DNA of 34,275 nt. Origin: Bifidobacteriaceae bacterium. GTDB taxonomy: Bacteria > Actinomycetota > Actinomycetes > Actinomycetales > WQXJ01. This document shows positions 16,957 through 24,768 of the stretch, in pieces. The DNA is taken from assembly GCA_031281585.1 (NCBI GenBank), contig JAITFE010000154.1, positions 1-34,275 on the forward strand. Direction: 5' to 3'. The position numbers and the translations under genes are program-made. Each line of letters starts with the position of its first letter. Within the stretch, counting starts at the first letter, position 1. Below the pieces are notes generated by a model. That model was not told the DNA's origin. It ran no database searches and saw only the letters and a list, made by a program, of their open reading frames with translations.

Positions 16957-17290
16957 GGCAACCTCACTCCTTCATGGTTGATTGTGGGCTTGTGGGCTTG
17001 TGGGCTTGTGGCTTGTGGCTTGTGGGTGTGCGGTTGCCATGCCTTGGCCGGCGGCGGGGACGGGCGAAATGCCCTGTCGGCCCGTGGACAGCCTGTGGAC
17101 GGCAGATGGAAAGGCTGAGGCCAGCCGAACTCCTGCGTGAAGGTAGGGGCGCACCGCATGTTCTGAACGGTATTTGGAATTCATTGCCGCCAGCCAGACC
17201 CGAGTTTGCTGCGACCGAAAAACAACCCCGCATTTGTGGGCGTAGTTTTCCAGGTAGCCGTGGCCGGGCAGGCTGAGCCAGGATGGAGGC
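16957..17290. other. Divergent intergenic region between RHS and kinase genes
   Basis: 334 bases that must carry promoters for both divergent genes. I see the Shine-Dalgarno of the RHS gene (AAGGAG on the minus strand near 16968-16973) and a short tandem repeat, but no promoter I would defend. Confidence 0.4.
16983..17028. repeat. Short tandem repeat, GGGCTTGTG type
   Basis: Three consecutive 9-bp units (TGTGGGCTT) pass into 7-bp units (GTGGCTT) and a final GTGGGTGTG, directly upstream of the RHS gene. The unit length change within the tract suggests slippage. It lies in the 5' leader of the RHS gene, where length changes could affect expression. Confidence 0.65.
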
Positions 17291-18523
17291 ATGGCCACGA
17301 CTGCAGCGTCACCGTGCCCCTCCCCGCCTCAACCGAAACCCTCCGAACGCGCAGTTGAACGGGCAGTTCTGGTCGGCTTGGCGGTGTTCAGGGCCGGATT
17401 GGTGGTCCAGATGACCGTCTCCGCGGTCGGTCTCATGGCGGCATCCGAAATGCGTTTGGCCTCGGGAATGATGTGCGCCGCCGCGGCGCTCTGGTCAGTC
17501 TGCCTGTTCGTCTGCGTCGCCCGTCGCGGGTCGTTCGCGCAATCCCCGTACTGGTGGTGCGTCGCGGACGTGGCCGTGGCCATGCTCGGCCTGGTGGTGA
17601 CCGGACGCAGCCTGCCTCCCGAGTTGTTGATCGGGACTTGGCACGCTTGGGCCTACGGCTACGTGGCGGTGGTCGCGCCGACCACCGCCGCATGGGAGCA
17701 GCCGCGGTGGCGCCCAATTGCCATATCCGTCCTGCTGGCCTCCACCTATGTCCTGACGGTGTCGCCAGCGGCCGCGGACAACCCGGCGCTTATTGTGACC
17801 GCCGTCGTCAACGCCCTGGCCTTGGTGATCTTCGCCACAGCGGCGGGCGTCTGCTTCACGGCGGTGCGCCGGCTTGGCCGCACCGCCGACCAAAGCCAAG
17901 CGCGGGCGGCTGAGCTGGCCGCTCGGCTGGAGCGCGACAAGTACCGGTTTTACGTTCACAACGCCACAGGATTGCTGGCCCACTTCGGCCTGGGCGACAT
18001 TCCCCCGGGAATCCTGCCGTCACTGCGCGAGCAAGCGTTGCGAGAATCCAACCGCCTCCGCGCCGACTTCTTGGCTCCCCCGGAACACGACTCAACCGCG
18101 CCTGAGGAATCCGTGACCCTGGACAAGGTTGTCTGGTCGTCTATCAAAGGCTTCGAGCATCTTCCCTTGGAGGTGCGCGCGGCCCTGGGGCGCGGCGTCC
18201 CGCTTCGCCAAGACGAGGCGTTGGTTCTTGAGACCGCGCTGGTCGCGTTGCTTTACAACGTCCAGTTCCACGCCGGGCCGGAGGTGACCGAGGTGGTGGT
18301 TCACGCCGACTATTCGAACGGGGACTGGGAGGTTTCCGTCTGCGACGACGGGGACGGGTTCGACACCGACCACACCGGCCGAGGCTTCGGGCTGCAGAAA
18401 CAAGTGATCGAGTCTGCCCAGACCAAAGGCATGACCGTCGAGGTCTCTTCGGCCCCCGGAGAGGGAACCTGCGTTTTCATCCGGGGCCGCGCGCGGGTTT
18501 CTCCCCCGAACCCCCAAACTTGA
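17291..18523 (+). CDS. Membrane sensor histidine kinase, NarL-type
   Basis: A 410-aa kinase with about six N-terminal helices (residues 25-200), a short linker helix, and a degenerate HisKA_3-like segment with H223 (YVHNATGLLAHFG), where the usual His-Asp pair is His-Asn. The HATPase_c domain follows: an N-box at 323 (LYNVQFHAG), G1 DDGDGFD (352-358) and a G2-type GRGFGLQKQ. It should autophosphorylate on a membrane or intracellular cue and pass phosphate to the regulator encoded 213 bp downstream. The substituted H-box and a YN rather than N-A-x-K-H N-box make it an unusual member. GGAGG sits almost against ATG 17291. Confidence 0.8.
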   Translation: MATTAASPCPSPPQPKPSERAVERAVLVGLAVFRAGLVVQMTVSAVGLMAASEMRLASGMMCAAAALWSVCLFVCVARRGSFAQSPYWWCVADVAVAMLGLVVTGRSLPPELLIGTWHAWAYGYVAVVAPTTAAWEQPRWRPIAISVLLASTYVLTVSPAAADNPALIVTAVVNALALVIFATAAGVCFTAVRRLGRTADQSQARAAELAARLERDKYRFYVHNATGLLAHFGLGDIPPGILPSLREQALRESNRLRADFLAPPEHDSTAPEESVTLDKVVWSSIKGFEHLPLEVRAALGRGVPLRQDEALVLETALVALLYNVQFHAGPEVTEVVVHADYSNGDWEVSVCDDGDGFDTDHTGRGFGLQKQVIESAQTKGMTVEVSSAPGEGTCVFIRGRARVSPPNPQT

Positions 18524-18736
18524 CCCTGGCGCTCATCTCGGTGCTGTCTTGATCGTGTTTCGGAGTCCGCCTGGGCCGTAGGCGGCCGCCACGCCCTGCA
18601 GCCCCGCCGCTACCCATCGGTCGCCGCTCCTGCTACGGTGGCGTTGATTTGCAATTCGCCACACCGCCCAACAGCCAACCCGTTGAAGGCCCCCGTCAAC
18701 GGACGCGGCTTGGAGCCCTACCCGAGAGAGGCCACA

Positions 18737-19435
18737 GTGCCCGCCGAGCACCCCGCCGGACGGCCCGAAGCGCGCCCGTCGGCGGCCGTTGTTGACGACG
18801 AGAGTTTGACGCGATCGACTTTCCGCGTCGCCTACCCAATGCTGGACGTGGTGGGCGAGTACGCGACAGTCGAGGCTCTACTGGCCGCCAAGCCCAGGGC
18901 GGACATAGTGGTGTTGGACCTGTTGCTCAGTCGGACCCTCGACGAGGACGCATTCCAAGGACCCCGCGCGATCAAGCGGCTCACGAACGAGGGCTACCGC
19001 GTGTGCATACACACTGACGAGCGGCGCAACCTGGTGCTGGCGCAGTGTTTCGCGGCGGGAGCAGTCGGCCTGGCGCGGAAGTCCGACAGCCTGGAGGACA
19101 ACGCGGCCGCGTTCCTCCGGGTGGCCGCCGGGCACCTGGTGGTTCCGTCCCAAATGCTGGAACTCGCGCAAATGCTGAATAGGCGCCGCCAACTGCCGGA
19201 GTTGACGCCGCGCCAGGCCGAAGTCTTGGGGGCGCGGGCGCGCGGCGAACCGTGGGGCGCGCTCGCGCGCCGACTCGGCATCTCGCGGGAGACCGCCGAG
19301 GGCCACCTGAGGGCGGTCAACGCGAAGATGGCCAAATTCCTGGTCGAAGCGGCCATCGACCCCGCTCTGGCCCCGGCTGACGTTGAACGCGCTCTCGGCC
19401 TGGCCCCCGGCGACCTCAACGGCCCAGGCCAGTAA
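18737..19435 (+). CDS. LuxR/NarL-family response regulator
   Basis: A 232-aa regulator. The receiver domain has the acidic pocket D20-D21-E22, phosphoacceptor D61 (VVLDLLL), T93 in CIHTDE and K115 (LARKSD). A LuxR-type HTH lies at about 154-203 (LTPRQAEVLGARARGEPWGA, then LGISRETAEGHL). A ~35-residue C-terminal tail follows. GTG 18737 is chosen over GTG 18638 because GAGAGG stands just before it and the receiver begins soon after. It is the evident partner of the upstream kinase. Targets are unknown. Confidence 0.87.
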   Translation: MPAEHPAGRPEARPSAAVVDDESLTRSTFRVAYPMLDVVGEYATVEALLAAKPRADIVVLDLLLSRTLDEDAFQGPRAIKRLTNEGYRVCIHTDERRNLVLAQCFAAGAVGLARKSDSLEDNAAAFLRVAAGHLVVPSQMLELAQMLNRRRQLPELTPRQAEVLGARARGEPWGALARRLGISRETAEGHLRAVNAKMAKFLVEAAIDPALAPADVERALGLAPGDLNGPGQ

Positions 19436-20108
19436 CGCCCTGCCGGATCCACCCCGGGCACGCGCCGCGCCCGCTGGGCGGCAAGCTGCGGGGAACAGCG
19501 ACTCCCCTCCCTTCCTTCGTCCGGCCCAATTCCGACACTTCTCCTCGGCCGCGAAGCGTTGAGGGCTGAAACGAGATAGCGGCGTAGCAAAATCCGCCTT
19601 TCGGCGGCGGAGGCGACCTATTTCCTTTTCCGGATTGCCCAATGCGGGACTTCGTTTGGCTTGAGCGTTTGGCTTGAGCGTCGGAGTGTAGGATTCTATC
19701 TGGTAACAGACGACGAGTGTAGGTTCGCATCTAGCATTGGCGAGTGAGTGTAGCTTTCTATCTGGTGCCAGCGGGTGAATGTAGGTTCCCATCTGGCATG
19801 AGCAAGCGAAAGTAGGATTTCATCTTGTCGGCACCAGGCTTCACCCGGCCGACCAGGCCATACGTGAATTACTCAACGATAGGAACTTACATTCGCCGGT
19901 CGCGCCCAGATAGAATCCCACATTCGGCGTCCCCGGCCAGATAGAAAAGTACGCTCAGCGGCGAGTGTAGGTCTTTGTCTTACATCGAAGAACGAGTGGG
20001 CAATTTCATCTTCACCCCGCCGGTCGAAAGCCCTGTTAGTCGGCCACTGCCGCCAGCGCCAGTGCCTGCCCCCGTCAAACTCTGCCAAGGGTTTGAGTAA
20101 GACGCATA
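19436..20108. other. Long intergenic region carrying a 31-bp-phased repeat array
   Basis: About 670 bases without a gene. From the left it holds a small GC hairpin (CCGCC/GGCGG at 19594-19607), which could end the response-regulator transcript, two tandem copies of CGTTTGGCTTGAG near 19653-19678, and then the repeat array listed separately. Confidence 0.6.
19684..20013. repeat. Array A: ten ~20-bp repeats with exact 31-bp spacing
   Basis: Five direct copies of a degenerate repeat (type GAGTGTAGGATTCTATCTGG) begin at 19684, 19715, 19746, 19777 and 19808; three inverted copies (type CCAGATAGAATCCCACATTC) begin at 19875, 19906 and 19937; two direct, more diverged copies begin at 19963 and 19994. 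Spacing is exactly 31 bp within every block. From the TGT-equivalent of the last direct copy (19811) to the end of the first inverted ACA (19891) is 80 bp, the same as in array B. Spacers of 11 bp are unrelated. It is not a CRISPR. It may be paired transposon ends without the transposase, or a protein-binding array. Confidence 0.85.
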
Positions 20109-20200
20109 TGGCGGAGAGTGTGGGGTTCGAACCCACGGATGCGCTTGCGCGCATCAACGGTTTTCAAGACCGTCCCGATCGGCCGCTCCGGCAACTCTCC
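20109..20200 (-). tRNA. tRNA-Ser(UGA)
   Basis: The minus strand folds as a long-variable-arm tRNA: acceptor GGAGAGT/ACTCTCC, anticodon arm CGGTC-TTGAAAA-CCG with anticodon TGA, variable stem GATGCGC/GCGCATC and T-arm GTGGG-TTCGAAC-CCCAC. Discriminator G and CCA are encoded (plus strand 20109-20112 reads TGGC). It reads UCN serine codons. Confidence 0.95.
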
Positions 20201-20243
20201 AGGGTTCCCAGGGTACAGGCTGCCCCGGCGGCGCACGATGCCG

Positions 20244-20654
20244 TCAGCGCATGTACCAGCCCGGGTCGCGACCCGGCGTGACGACCCGGAGCCCGTAGAG
20301 CCGCGCCGCTGAGGCCACTTCGGTGTTGTAGGTGATCACCACGGTGACGGCTTCCTCAGCCTGGGCCAGGCCCACATGCAACGCCGCATATGGCGAGACC
20401 GCGGAGACGGCGTACGAGCCGATCTCAAGGGCGCGGCCGGAGACCGGGATCTCCGGGATGCCGCCAATCTGGTCGTAAATGCGCATCCGCCGGTCGTGTT
20501 CCAACATGGCTAGCTGCTCGCCCGCCTCCCAGCGGGACAGGATCGACGTGACCAATTCTGATTCGTGGCCGTCGAGCCATTCGCGGAGGGCGTCCGATTC
20601 GGGCGAGTCGCCAACGGCGCAGACAATGGCGGTGCCGTCGAGGTAGTAGCGCAC
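20244..20654 (-). CDS. PIN-domain protein lacking two catalytic acidic residues
   Basis: A 136-aa VapC-like PIN fold: D6 in YYLDGTAIVCAV, E43 and E46 in SRWEAGEQ, the SPYAALHVGLAQ helix and VVITYNTEVASAARLYGLRV. In active relatives these last motifs read SPYDALHVA and VTYD; here position 90 is Ala and position 110 is Asn. With two of the four metal-binding acids gone, nuclease activity is doubtful. GTG 20654 starts the fold directly. There is no antitoxin gene beside it; the upstream neighbour is divergent by about 70 bp. Confidence 0.75.
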   Translation of the reverse strand: MRYYLDGTAIVCAVGDSPESDALREWLDGHESELVTSILSRWEAGEQLAMLEHDRRMRIYDQIGGIPEIPVSGRALEIGSYAVSAVSPYAALHVGLAQAEEAVTVVITYNTEVASAARLYGLRVVTPGRDPGWYMR

Positions 20655-20725
20655 GGACCAAGCCTACCGATCTCACGCCGCCTGCGCGGCCGTGCGGCCG
20701 ACGCGGGGAACTAGACTTAAGTCCT

Positions 20726-21703
20726 GTGCGCGGCATCGTCGTTGAGAATCCTGGACGTGACCACCAGCTAGTTGTCGGGGAGGTGCCGGCGCCCCGCCCG
20801 GGGGCGGGCGAGGTTCTTGTCAAAGTCGCGGCGGCGGGCGTCAACCGGGCGGACCTGCTGCAAGCTCGCGGCGCCTACCCGCCGCCGCCCGGCGCGTCTG
20901 AACTGCTGGGGCTGGAGTGCTCGGGCGTGATCGCCGAATTGGGGCCGCAAGTCGAAGGCTGGTCGGTGGGCGACAAGGTGGCGGCGCTGCTGCCCGGCGG
21001 CGGCTACGCGGAGTACGCGGTGGCCGATGCCGCCTGCTTGTTTCCCGTCACCGGCGCCCTTGCGCTGGCGGACGCCGGTGCGGCCCCGGAGTCGGTCTGC
21101 ACCGTCTGGTCGAACCTGAGGGAGGCGGGCTATCTGGCGGGCGCGCCGCTGCTGGTGCACGGGGGCGCTGGCGGGATTGGGACCATGGCGATCACGCTGG
21201 GCGCGGCGCTGGGCTCGCCGGTCTTCGCCACCGCGGGCGGGGCCGAGCGGGCGCGGGCGTGCGAAGAGCTGGGGGCGGCGCGGGGCATTGATTACAAGAA
21301 CGAGGACTTCGCCAAGGTGGTGCTTGAGGGCACGGAGTTTCGCGGCGTTGACTACATTCTGGACGTGGTTGGCGCTTCCTACCTGGAGAACAACCTGAAA
21401 GCGTTGGCGGCGGGCGGGACGCTGGCGATCATCGGGCTGATGGGCGGCGGCGCGGCCCAAGTCGACCTGGCGCGGATGCTGAGCCACCGGCACCGGATCA
21501 TGGCGACCAATCTGCGCGGGCGGGAGCGCGGCGACAAGGCCGCGATTGGGCGGGCGGTCAGGCGCGACGTTTGGCCGCTGGTCGTCTCGGGGCGCTCCGC
21601 GCCGGTGATTGGCGCGCGCCTGCCCATGTCGGAGGCCGGGGCCGCCCACTCCCTGATGAAGTCTGGGTCGGTGGTGGGCAAGATCCTGCTCCTCTGGGAC
21701 TAA
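20726..21703 (+). CDS. Zinc-free MDR quinone oxidoreductase, PIG3/QorA-like
   Basis: A 325-aa medium-chain reductase. The N-terminal GroES-like domain carries the PIG3/quinone reductase signature GVNRADLLQARGAYPPPPGA then LGLECSG, and lacks zinc-binding Cys ligands. The Rossmann loop HGGAGGIGT (about 146-154) binds NADPH. The expected reaction is NADPH-dependent reduction of quinones or enones. GTG 20726 starts MRGIVVENPG, the normal family beginning. It is divergent from the PIN gene and convergent with the alpha/beta hydrolase, with repeat elements between them. Confidence 0.9.
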   Translation: MRGIVVENPGRDHQLVVGEVPAPRPGAGEVLVKVAAAGVNRADLLQARGAYPPPPGASELLGLECSGVIAELGPQVEGWSVGDKVAALLPGGGYAEYAVADAACLFPVTGALALADAGAAPESVCTVWSNLREAGYLAGAPLLVHGGAGGIGTMAITLGAALGSPVFATAGGAERARACEELGAARGIDYKNEDFAKVVLEGTEFRGVDYILDVVGASYLENNLKALAAGGTLAIIGLMGGGAAQVDLARMLSHRHRIMATNLRGRERGDKAAIGRAVRRDVWPLVVSGRSAPVIGARLPMSEAGAAHSLMKSGSVVGKILLLWD

Positions 21704-21704
21704 G

Positions 21705-21944
21705 GAGTGTCCCCACCCTTCAACACGGGGACGGTGATTTCTTTGAACTGCGGGGACAGTCGTCGCTTGGTCAACCTTGGACCCGTGTTTGCGCTGGTCG
21801 CGGCCGGTGGGCCACCGCGATGAGTGTCCCCATCTTCGAAAGAAATGACCGTCCCCAATGTGGAGGAGTGTCCCCGTGTCGGGGGAAAGGCACGCGGGCG
21901 GAGCTTGACGAGTGTCCCGACCTTCGAAAGAAATCACCGTCCCC
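21705..21944. repeat. GGGGACGG-type intergenic repeat cluster
   Basis: A ~35-bp unit occurs at 21822-21856 and 21910-21944 (both starting GAGTGTCCC, with TTCGAAAGAAAT inside and ending ACCGTCCCC) and inverted at 21727-21761 (GGGGACGGTGATTTCTTTGA at its start). A further part-copy, GAGTGTCCCCACCCTTCAAC, starts at 21705. The block fills the gap between two convergent genes, where the inverted GGGGAC/GTCCCC pairs could act as bidirectional terminators. It resembles REP-like dispersed repeats. Confidence 0.75.
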
Positions 21945-21952
21945 GCGGTGTG

Positions 21953-23020
21953 TTAGGCCGCGCGGTCTAGCCAGTCCAGAGTTTCCGTCAGGAAGCGGGT
22001 GCGGGTTGGCTCCGGGCTGAGCGACAAATCGTGGGCGCCGCCCTCCAGCGCCCTGACCTCGACATCCGCGCCCAGTTTGGGCGCCAGGCGCCACATTTGG
22101 GCCGGGTTCAGGACCGAATCGGTGGTGACCAGCTCCGGATGGTGATGGACCGGGTCGCCCCGCCGCAGCGACGTCATGACCAGCACCGGGCACTCCAGGT
22201 CCAGGCCCTTGGCCACCCGCGCCTGCCAACGCCGAATCGAAGAAAACCAGACCGGGTAGGTGGGGAAGCCGTCATGCGGCTTCCAGCGCAGGTCGTAATC
22301 CCATTCGCCGCCGGTGTCGCAGTGCAGCGCGCGGCCGTAATGAATCTTGATGCCGGAAATGGGCAGCATGGGCGCCACCTTGGCGAGCAGCCGGAGCAAC
22401 TGGGTGAACGGCACGCGCATGAACCAGTTCGCGTTGAAGTCAAGCCAGGGCGAATTCAGCACCAGCGCCCGCAGCCGCCCCGGCCGCTTCGCGGCCCACA
22501 ACGGCATGATCAGGCCCCCGGTCGAATGACCCAGTCCGACCAACTCCGAGTGGCCCTCCTCTTCGGCGATGGCCCGCGCCGCGGCGTCAAGGTCCTCCGC
22601 GTACGCCGCGATCTCCGGCACGAAGTTCGGGCGCCCCGGGTCCAGCGACCGCTCGATCGAGCGGCCGTAACCCCGCAGCTCCACGGCGTAGAAACGGTAT
22701 CCCCGAGCCTCGAAGGCCTCCGCCAGGTGAACCTGGAAGAAATAGTCGACGAACCCGTGAAGATAAAGGACCGCGGGCCGGCGCTCCGCAGAACTGGCTG
22801 TTGGGAGGGCGGCGGGGGGCACGGCATCGGCGGATTGGTCCTGGCCGGTCAAGTCGGCGGGCTGGCCGGAACTGGACGGCTCGGATGGCTTGGCGGGCCT
22901 GGTGGCGGCCCGGCGGCGGACCAACGTAGCGGACTCGCCGCCCGGCAAATCCAGCGGGCGCTGCTCAAAGCCCGGCAACACATCGGGGATCCAAACGGAG
23001 GCGGGCTCAGTGTTTTCCAT
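21953..23020 (-). CDS. Alpha/beta hydrolase, serine S33/monoacylglycerol lipase type
   Basis: A 355-aa hydrolase: oxyanion-side LYLHGF (86-90 region), nucleophile elbow GLGHSTGG with S166, and catalytic H330 in EGGAHDLSLS; the acid is probably in the DPVHHHPELVTTDS segment. The cap contains WKPHDGFPTYPVWFSSIRRW. It likely cleaves an ester or peptide in the cytoplasm; there is no signal peptide. An unusual Pro/Ser-rich insertion of about 45 residues (36-80) separates strand 1 from LYLHGF and contains ADAVPP from a near copy of the dispersed 14-mer. ATG 23020 follows a weak ribosome-binding site. Confidence 0.85.
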   Translation of the reverse strand: MENTEPASVWIPDVLPGFEQRPLDLPGGESATLVRRRAATRPAKPSEPSSSGQPADLTGQDQSADAVPPAALPTASSAERRPAVLYLHGFVDYFFQVHLAEAFEARGYRFYAVELRGYGRSIERSLDPGRPNFVPEIAAYAEDLDAAARAIAEEEGHSELVGLGHSTGGLIMPLWAAKRPGRLRALVLNSPWLDFNANWFMRVPFTQLLRLLAKVAPMLPISGIKIHYGRALHCDTGGEWDYDLRWKPHDGFPTYPVWFSSIRRWQARVAKGLDLECPVLVMTSLRRGDPVHHHPELVTTDSVLNPAQMWRLAPKLGADVEVRALEGGAHDLSLSPEPTRTRFLTETLDWLDRAA

Positions 23021-23080
23021 TCACCTATCATCCCCCTTTTGCCGACCCACGCTCAGCCCTGTAACCTGGTCAAGCTGTCC

Positions 23081-23173
23081 GGAGGCGTCGCCTAGAGGCC
23101 TATGGCGCCCGCCTGCTAAGCGGGTTGGGGGTGTTGATCCCCCTCGGGGGTTCGAATCCCCCCGCCTCCGCCA
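23081..23173 (+). tRNA. tRNA-Ser(GCU)
   Basis: Acceptor GGAGGCG pairs with CGCCTCC, the anticodon arm CCCGC-CTGCTAA-GCGGG gives anticodon GCT, a long variable stem (GGGGGTG/GATCCCCCTC region) and T-arm CGGGGG-TTCGAAT-CCCCCC follow, and GCCA is encoded. It reads AGC/AGU serine codons. The 3' end of the convergent membrane-protein gene runs into it by 58 bp on the other strand. Confidence 0.95.
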
Positions 23174-24768
23174 GAAGTCGCACGGGATTTCCCGCTTCCC
23201 TGAGCTTTGCTGGAGGAATCTGGGACGGAGTCGACCCCGGCCCCAGCATTTCCACCGTCGTGCGCGGAAACCGCTTCGTCCGGAACGCCCGGCACGTCGT
23301 CCGCGTCCACCACGTCTGCCGCCTCTGCCTCATCAGAATTCGGCGCGGAGCCCCGGTCGACGGCCAGGCCGAACCCCGCCGCCGCGTCAACCTTGGAGCC
23401 GTCACCGTTGGCACCGCCAGCGTTGGCACCGTCAATGCTGGACCCGCCTGCGGCCGGGCTCCCGCCCGTCTCAAGGCGAGTGGACCGCCACAAGCGCACC
23501 AACTCGACCAGCGCGAAAACGAACACGCCGACCAGGAGCAGGTTGCGGACCACCCAAACCGCCAGCATCAACCGGTCGCCGCCCAAGAACGGAATGTAGC
23601 CCCACGGGTAGAGCCATCCGGTCAACGCGGCCGTGACCAGCAACGCGATGCCCACAGGCAGCCAGAACCGCAGCCGCCGCTCAAAGCACAGGGCCACCAC
23701 GGCGGCCGGGGCCAGCCATGCCACGAACTGAGGCGAACCCACTTTGTGAGTCACGATCAGCCCGCTCATCATGGCCAGAGTGCCGGTCAGCAGCGCCGCC
23801 GTGGGCCGGTGCCGGGCCAGCCACACCAGAACGCCCACGGCGAGCGCCATCAGGGGCATGGCGACGTCGCTGATCTTGACCGCCAATTCGGCGCCGGGTC
23901 CCCAGGTTTCCGAGGTGGAAAGCACGTCGTTCCAAGCCCACAGTTGCTCGCCTTTGAAAGCGTGGCCCAGCACCACAGGGGTCGCCAGGACGGCCTCGAT
24001 CTGCAGCCCGCGATCGGTTTCAGTCTCAACGAAGCTGGTCAAGAAACGCCATTGGCCTCCGGCCGCCTGCTGCAGCCCGACCACCGCGACGCAGGTCAGG
24101 CCGGCCGGCGCGACCACGCGCAGAAGCTGCTCCCGCCAGGGTCTGACCACCGCGACCAGGGGAATCAACACCGCCCCGGCGGACACCTTGATCCACGCGC
24201 CGCAGGTCAGCAACACGCTGGCCAAAGCCGGCCGAGCCGACGCGACCACCAGCGCCATCAGCACCAACGGCATCATGACGGCGTCCAGCCGGGCTATCCC
24301 GCAGGGGCCCAGGAGCATCAGGAACACAAACCATCCGACCAGCGGCCCGGCCGCCCGCGCGACCCCAAAATGGCGCACCACCACCACGGCCGTCCCCAGG
24401 TTGATCAGCGCCACCATTGCGCACCAGACGGCCAGGTAGGCGGTGCCCGTGCCCAACACCGAGGACAACAGGAGCGGCACCAGGGCTCCGACCGGGTAAA
24501 CCCAGGACGAGTCGATTCCCAGCCAGCCGCCCGTCAGCTCGCCTTGCTGCATCCACCAGGCGTACAGCCGCACGTCGTTGGCGCCGGTGGTGCCCGGACC
24601 AAGCGACTGGTAAATCAGGACCACGCTGGTGATCAGGTACGCGCCGGCCAACCAGACGGTCATCCACCAGTCTCCCCGCACGCGGGCCGGGGCAGACGGC
24701 GTGTCCGCGCCGGTCAGGCCCGGCGGGGTGGTTGGCACGGGCGGGGCGGGCGGGGCGGCCGAAGTCAT
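23116..24768 (-). CDS. Polytopic membrane protein, DUF2029/GT87-like
   Basis: A 550-aa protein. After a Pro-rich start, residues 35-425 form about ten helices with the GT87-like early motif YQSLGPGTTGANDVRLYAWW and HKVGSPQFVAWLAPA late in the core. DUF2029 proteins are polyprenyl-phosphate-mannose-dependent mannosyltransferases of actinobacterial envelopes; here the assignment is probable, the acceptor unknown. The last ~125 residues are an acidic low-complexity tail. The final stretch (GGGGGIRTPEGDQHPQPA) is simply the antisense of tRNA-Ser(GCU), so the stop lies inside the tRNA. Its ATG overlaps the stop of the preceding gene (ATGA). Confidence 0.72.
   Translation of the reverse strand: MTSAAPPAPPVPTTPPGLTGADTPSAPARVRGDWWMTVWLAGAYLITSVVLIYQSLGPGTTGANDVRLYAWWMQQGELTGGWLGIDSSWVYPVGALVPLLLSSVLGTGTAYLAVWCAMVALINLGTAVVVVRHFGVARAAGPLVGWFVFLMLLGPCGIARLDAVMMPLVLMALVVASARPALASVLLTCGAWIKVSAGAVLIPLVAVVRPWREQLLRVVAPAGLTCVAVVGLQQAAGGQWRFLTSFVETETDRGLQIEAVLATPVVLGHAFKGEQLWAWNDVLSTSETWGPGAELAVKISDVAMPLMALAVGVLVWLARHRPTAALLTGTLAMMSGLIVTHKVGSPQFVAWLAPAAVVALCFERRLRFWLPVGIALLVTAALTGWLYPWGYIPFLGGDRLMLAVWVVRNLLLVGVFVFALVELVRLWRSTRLETGGSPAAGGSSIDGANAGGANGDGSKVDAAAGFGLAVDRGSAPNSDEAEAADVVDADDVPGVPDEAVSAHDGGNAGAGVDSVPDSSSKAQGSGKSRATSGGGGGIRTPEGDQHPQPA

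Noticed and set aside
19684-20013. CRISPR array
   Set aside because: The repeats are only ~20 bp and degenerate, spacers are 11 bp, polarity switches within the array, and there are no cas genes.
20109-20200. tRNA-Ser as an integration site for an island
   Set aside because: No integrase gene and no repeat of the tRNA 3' end was noticed in the window.
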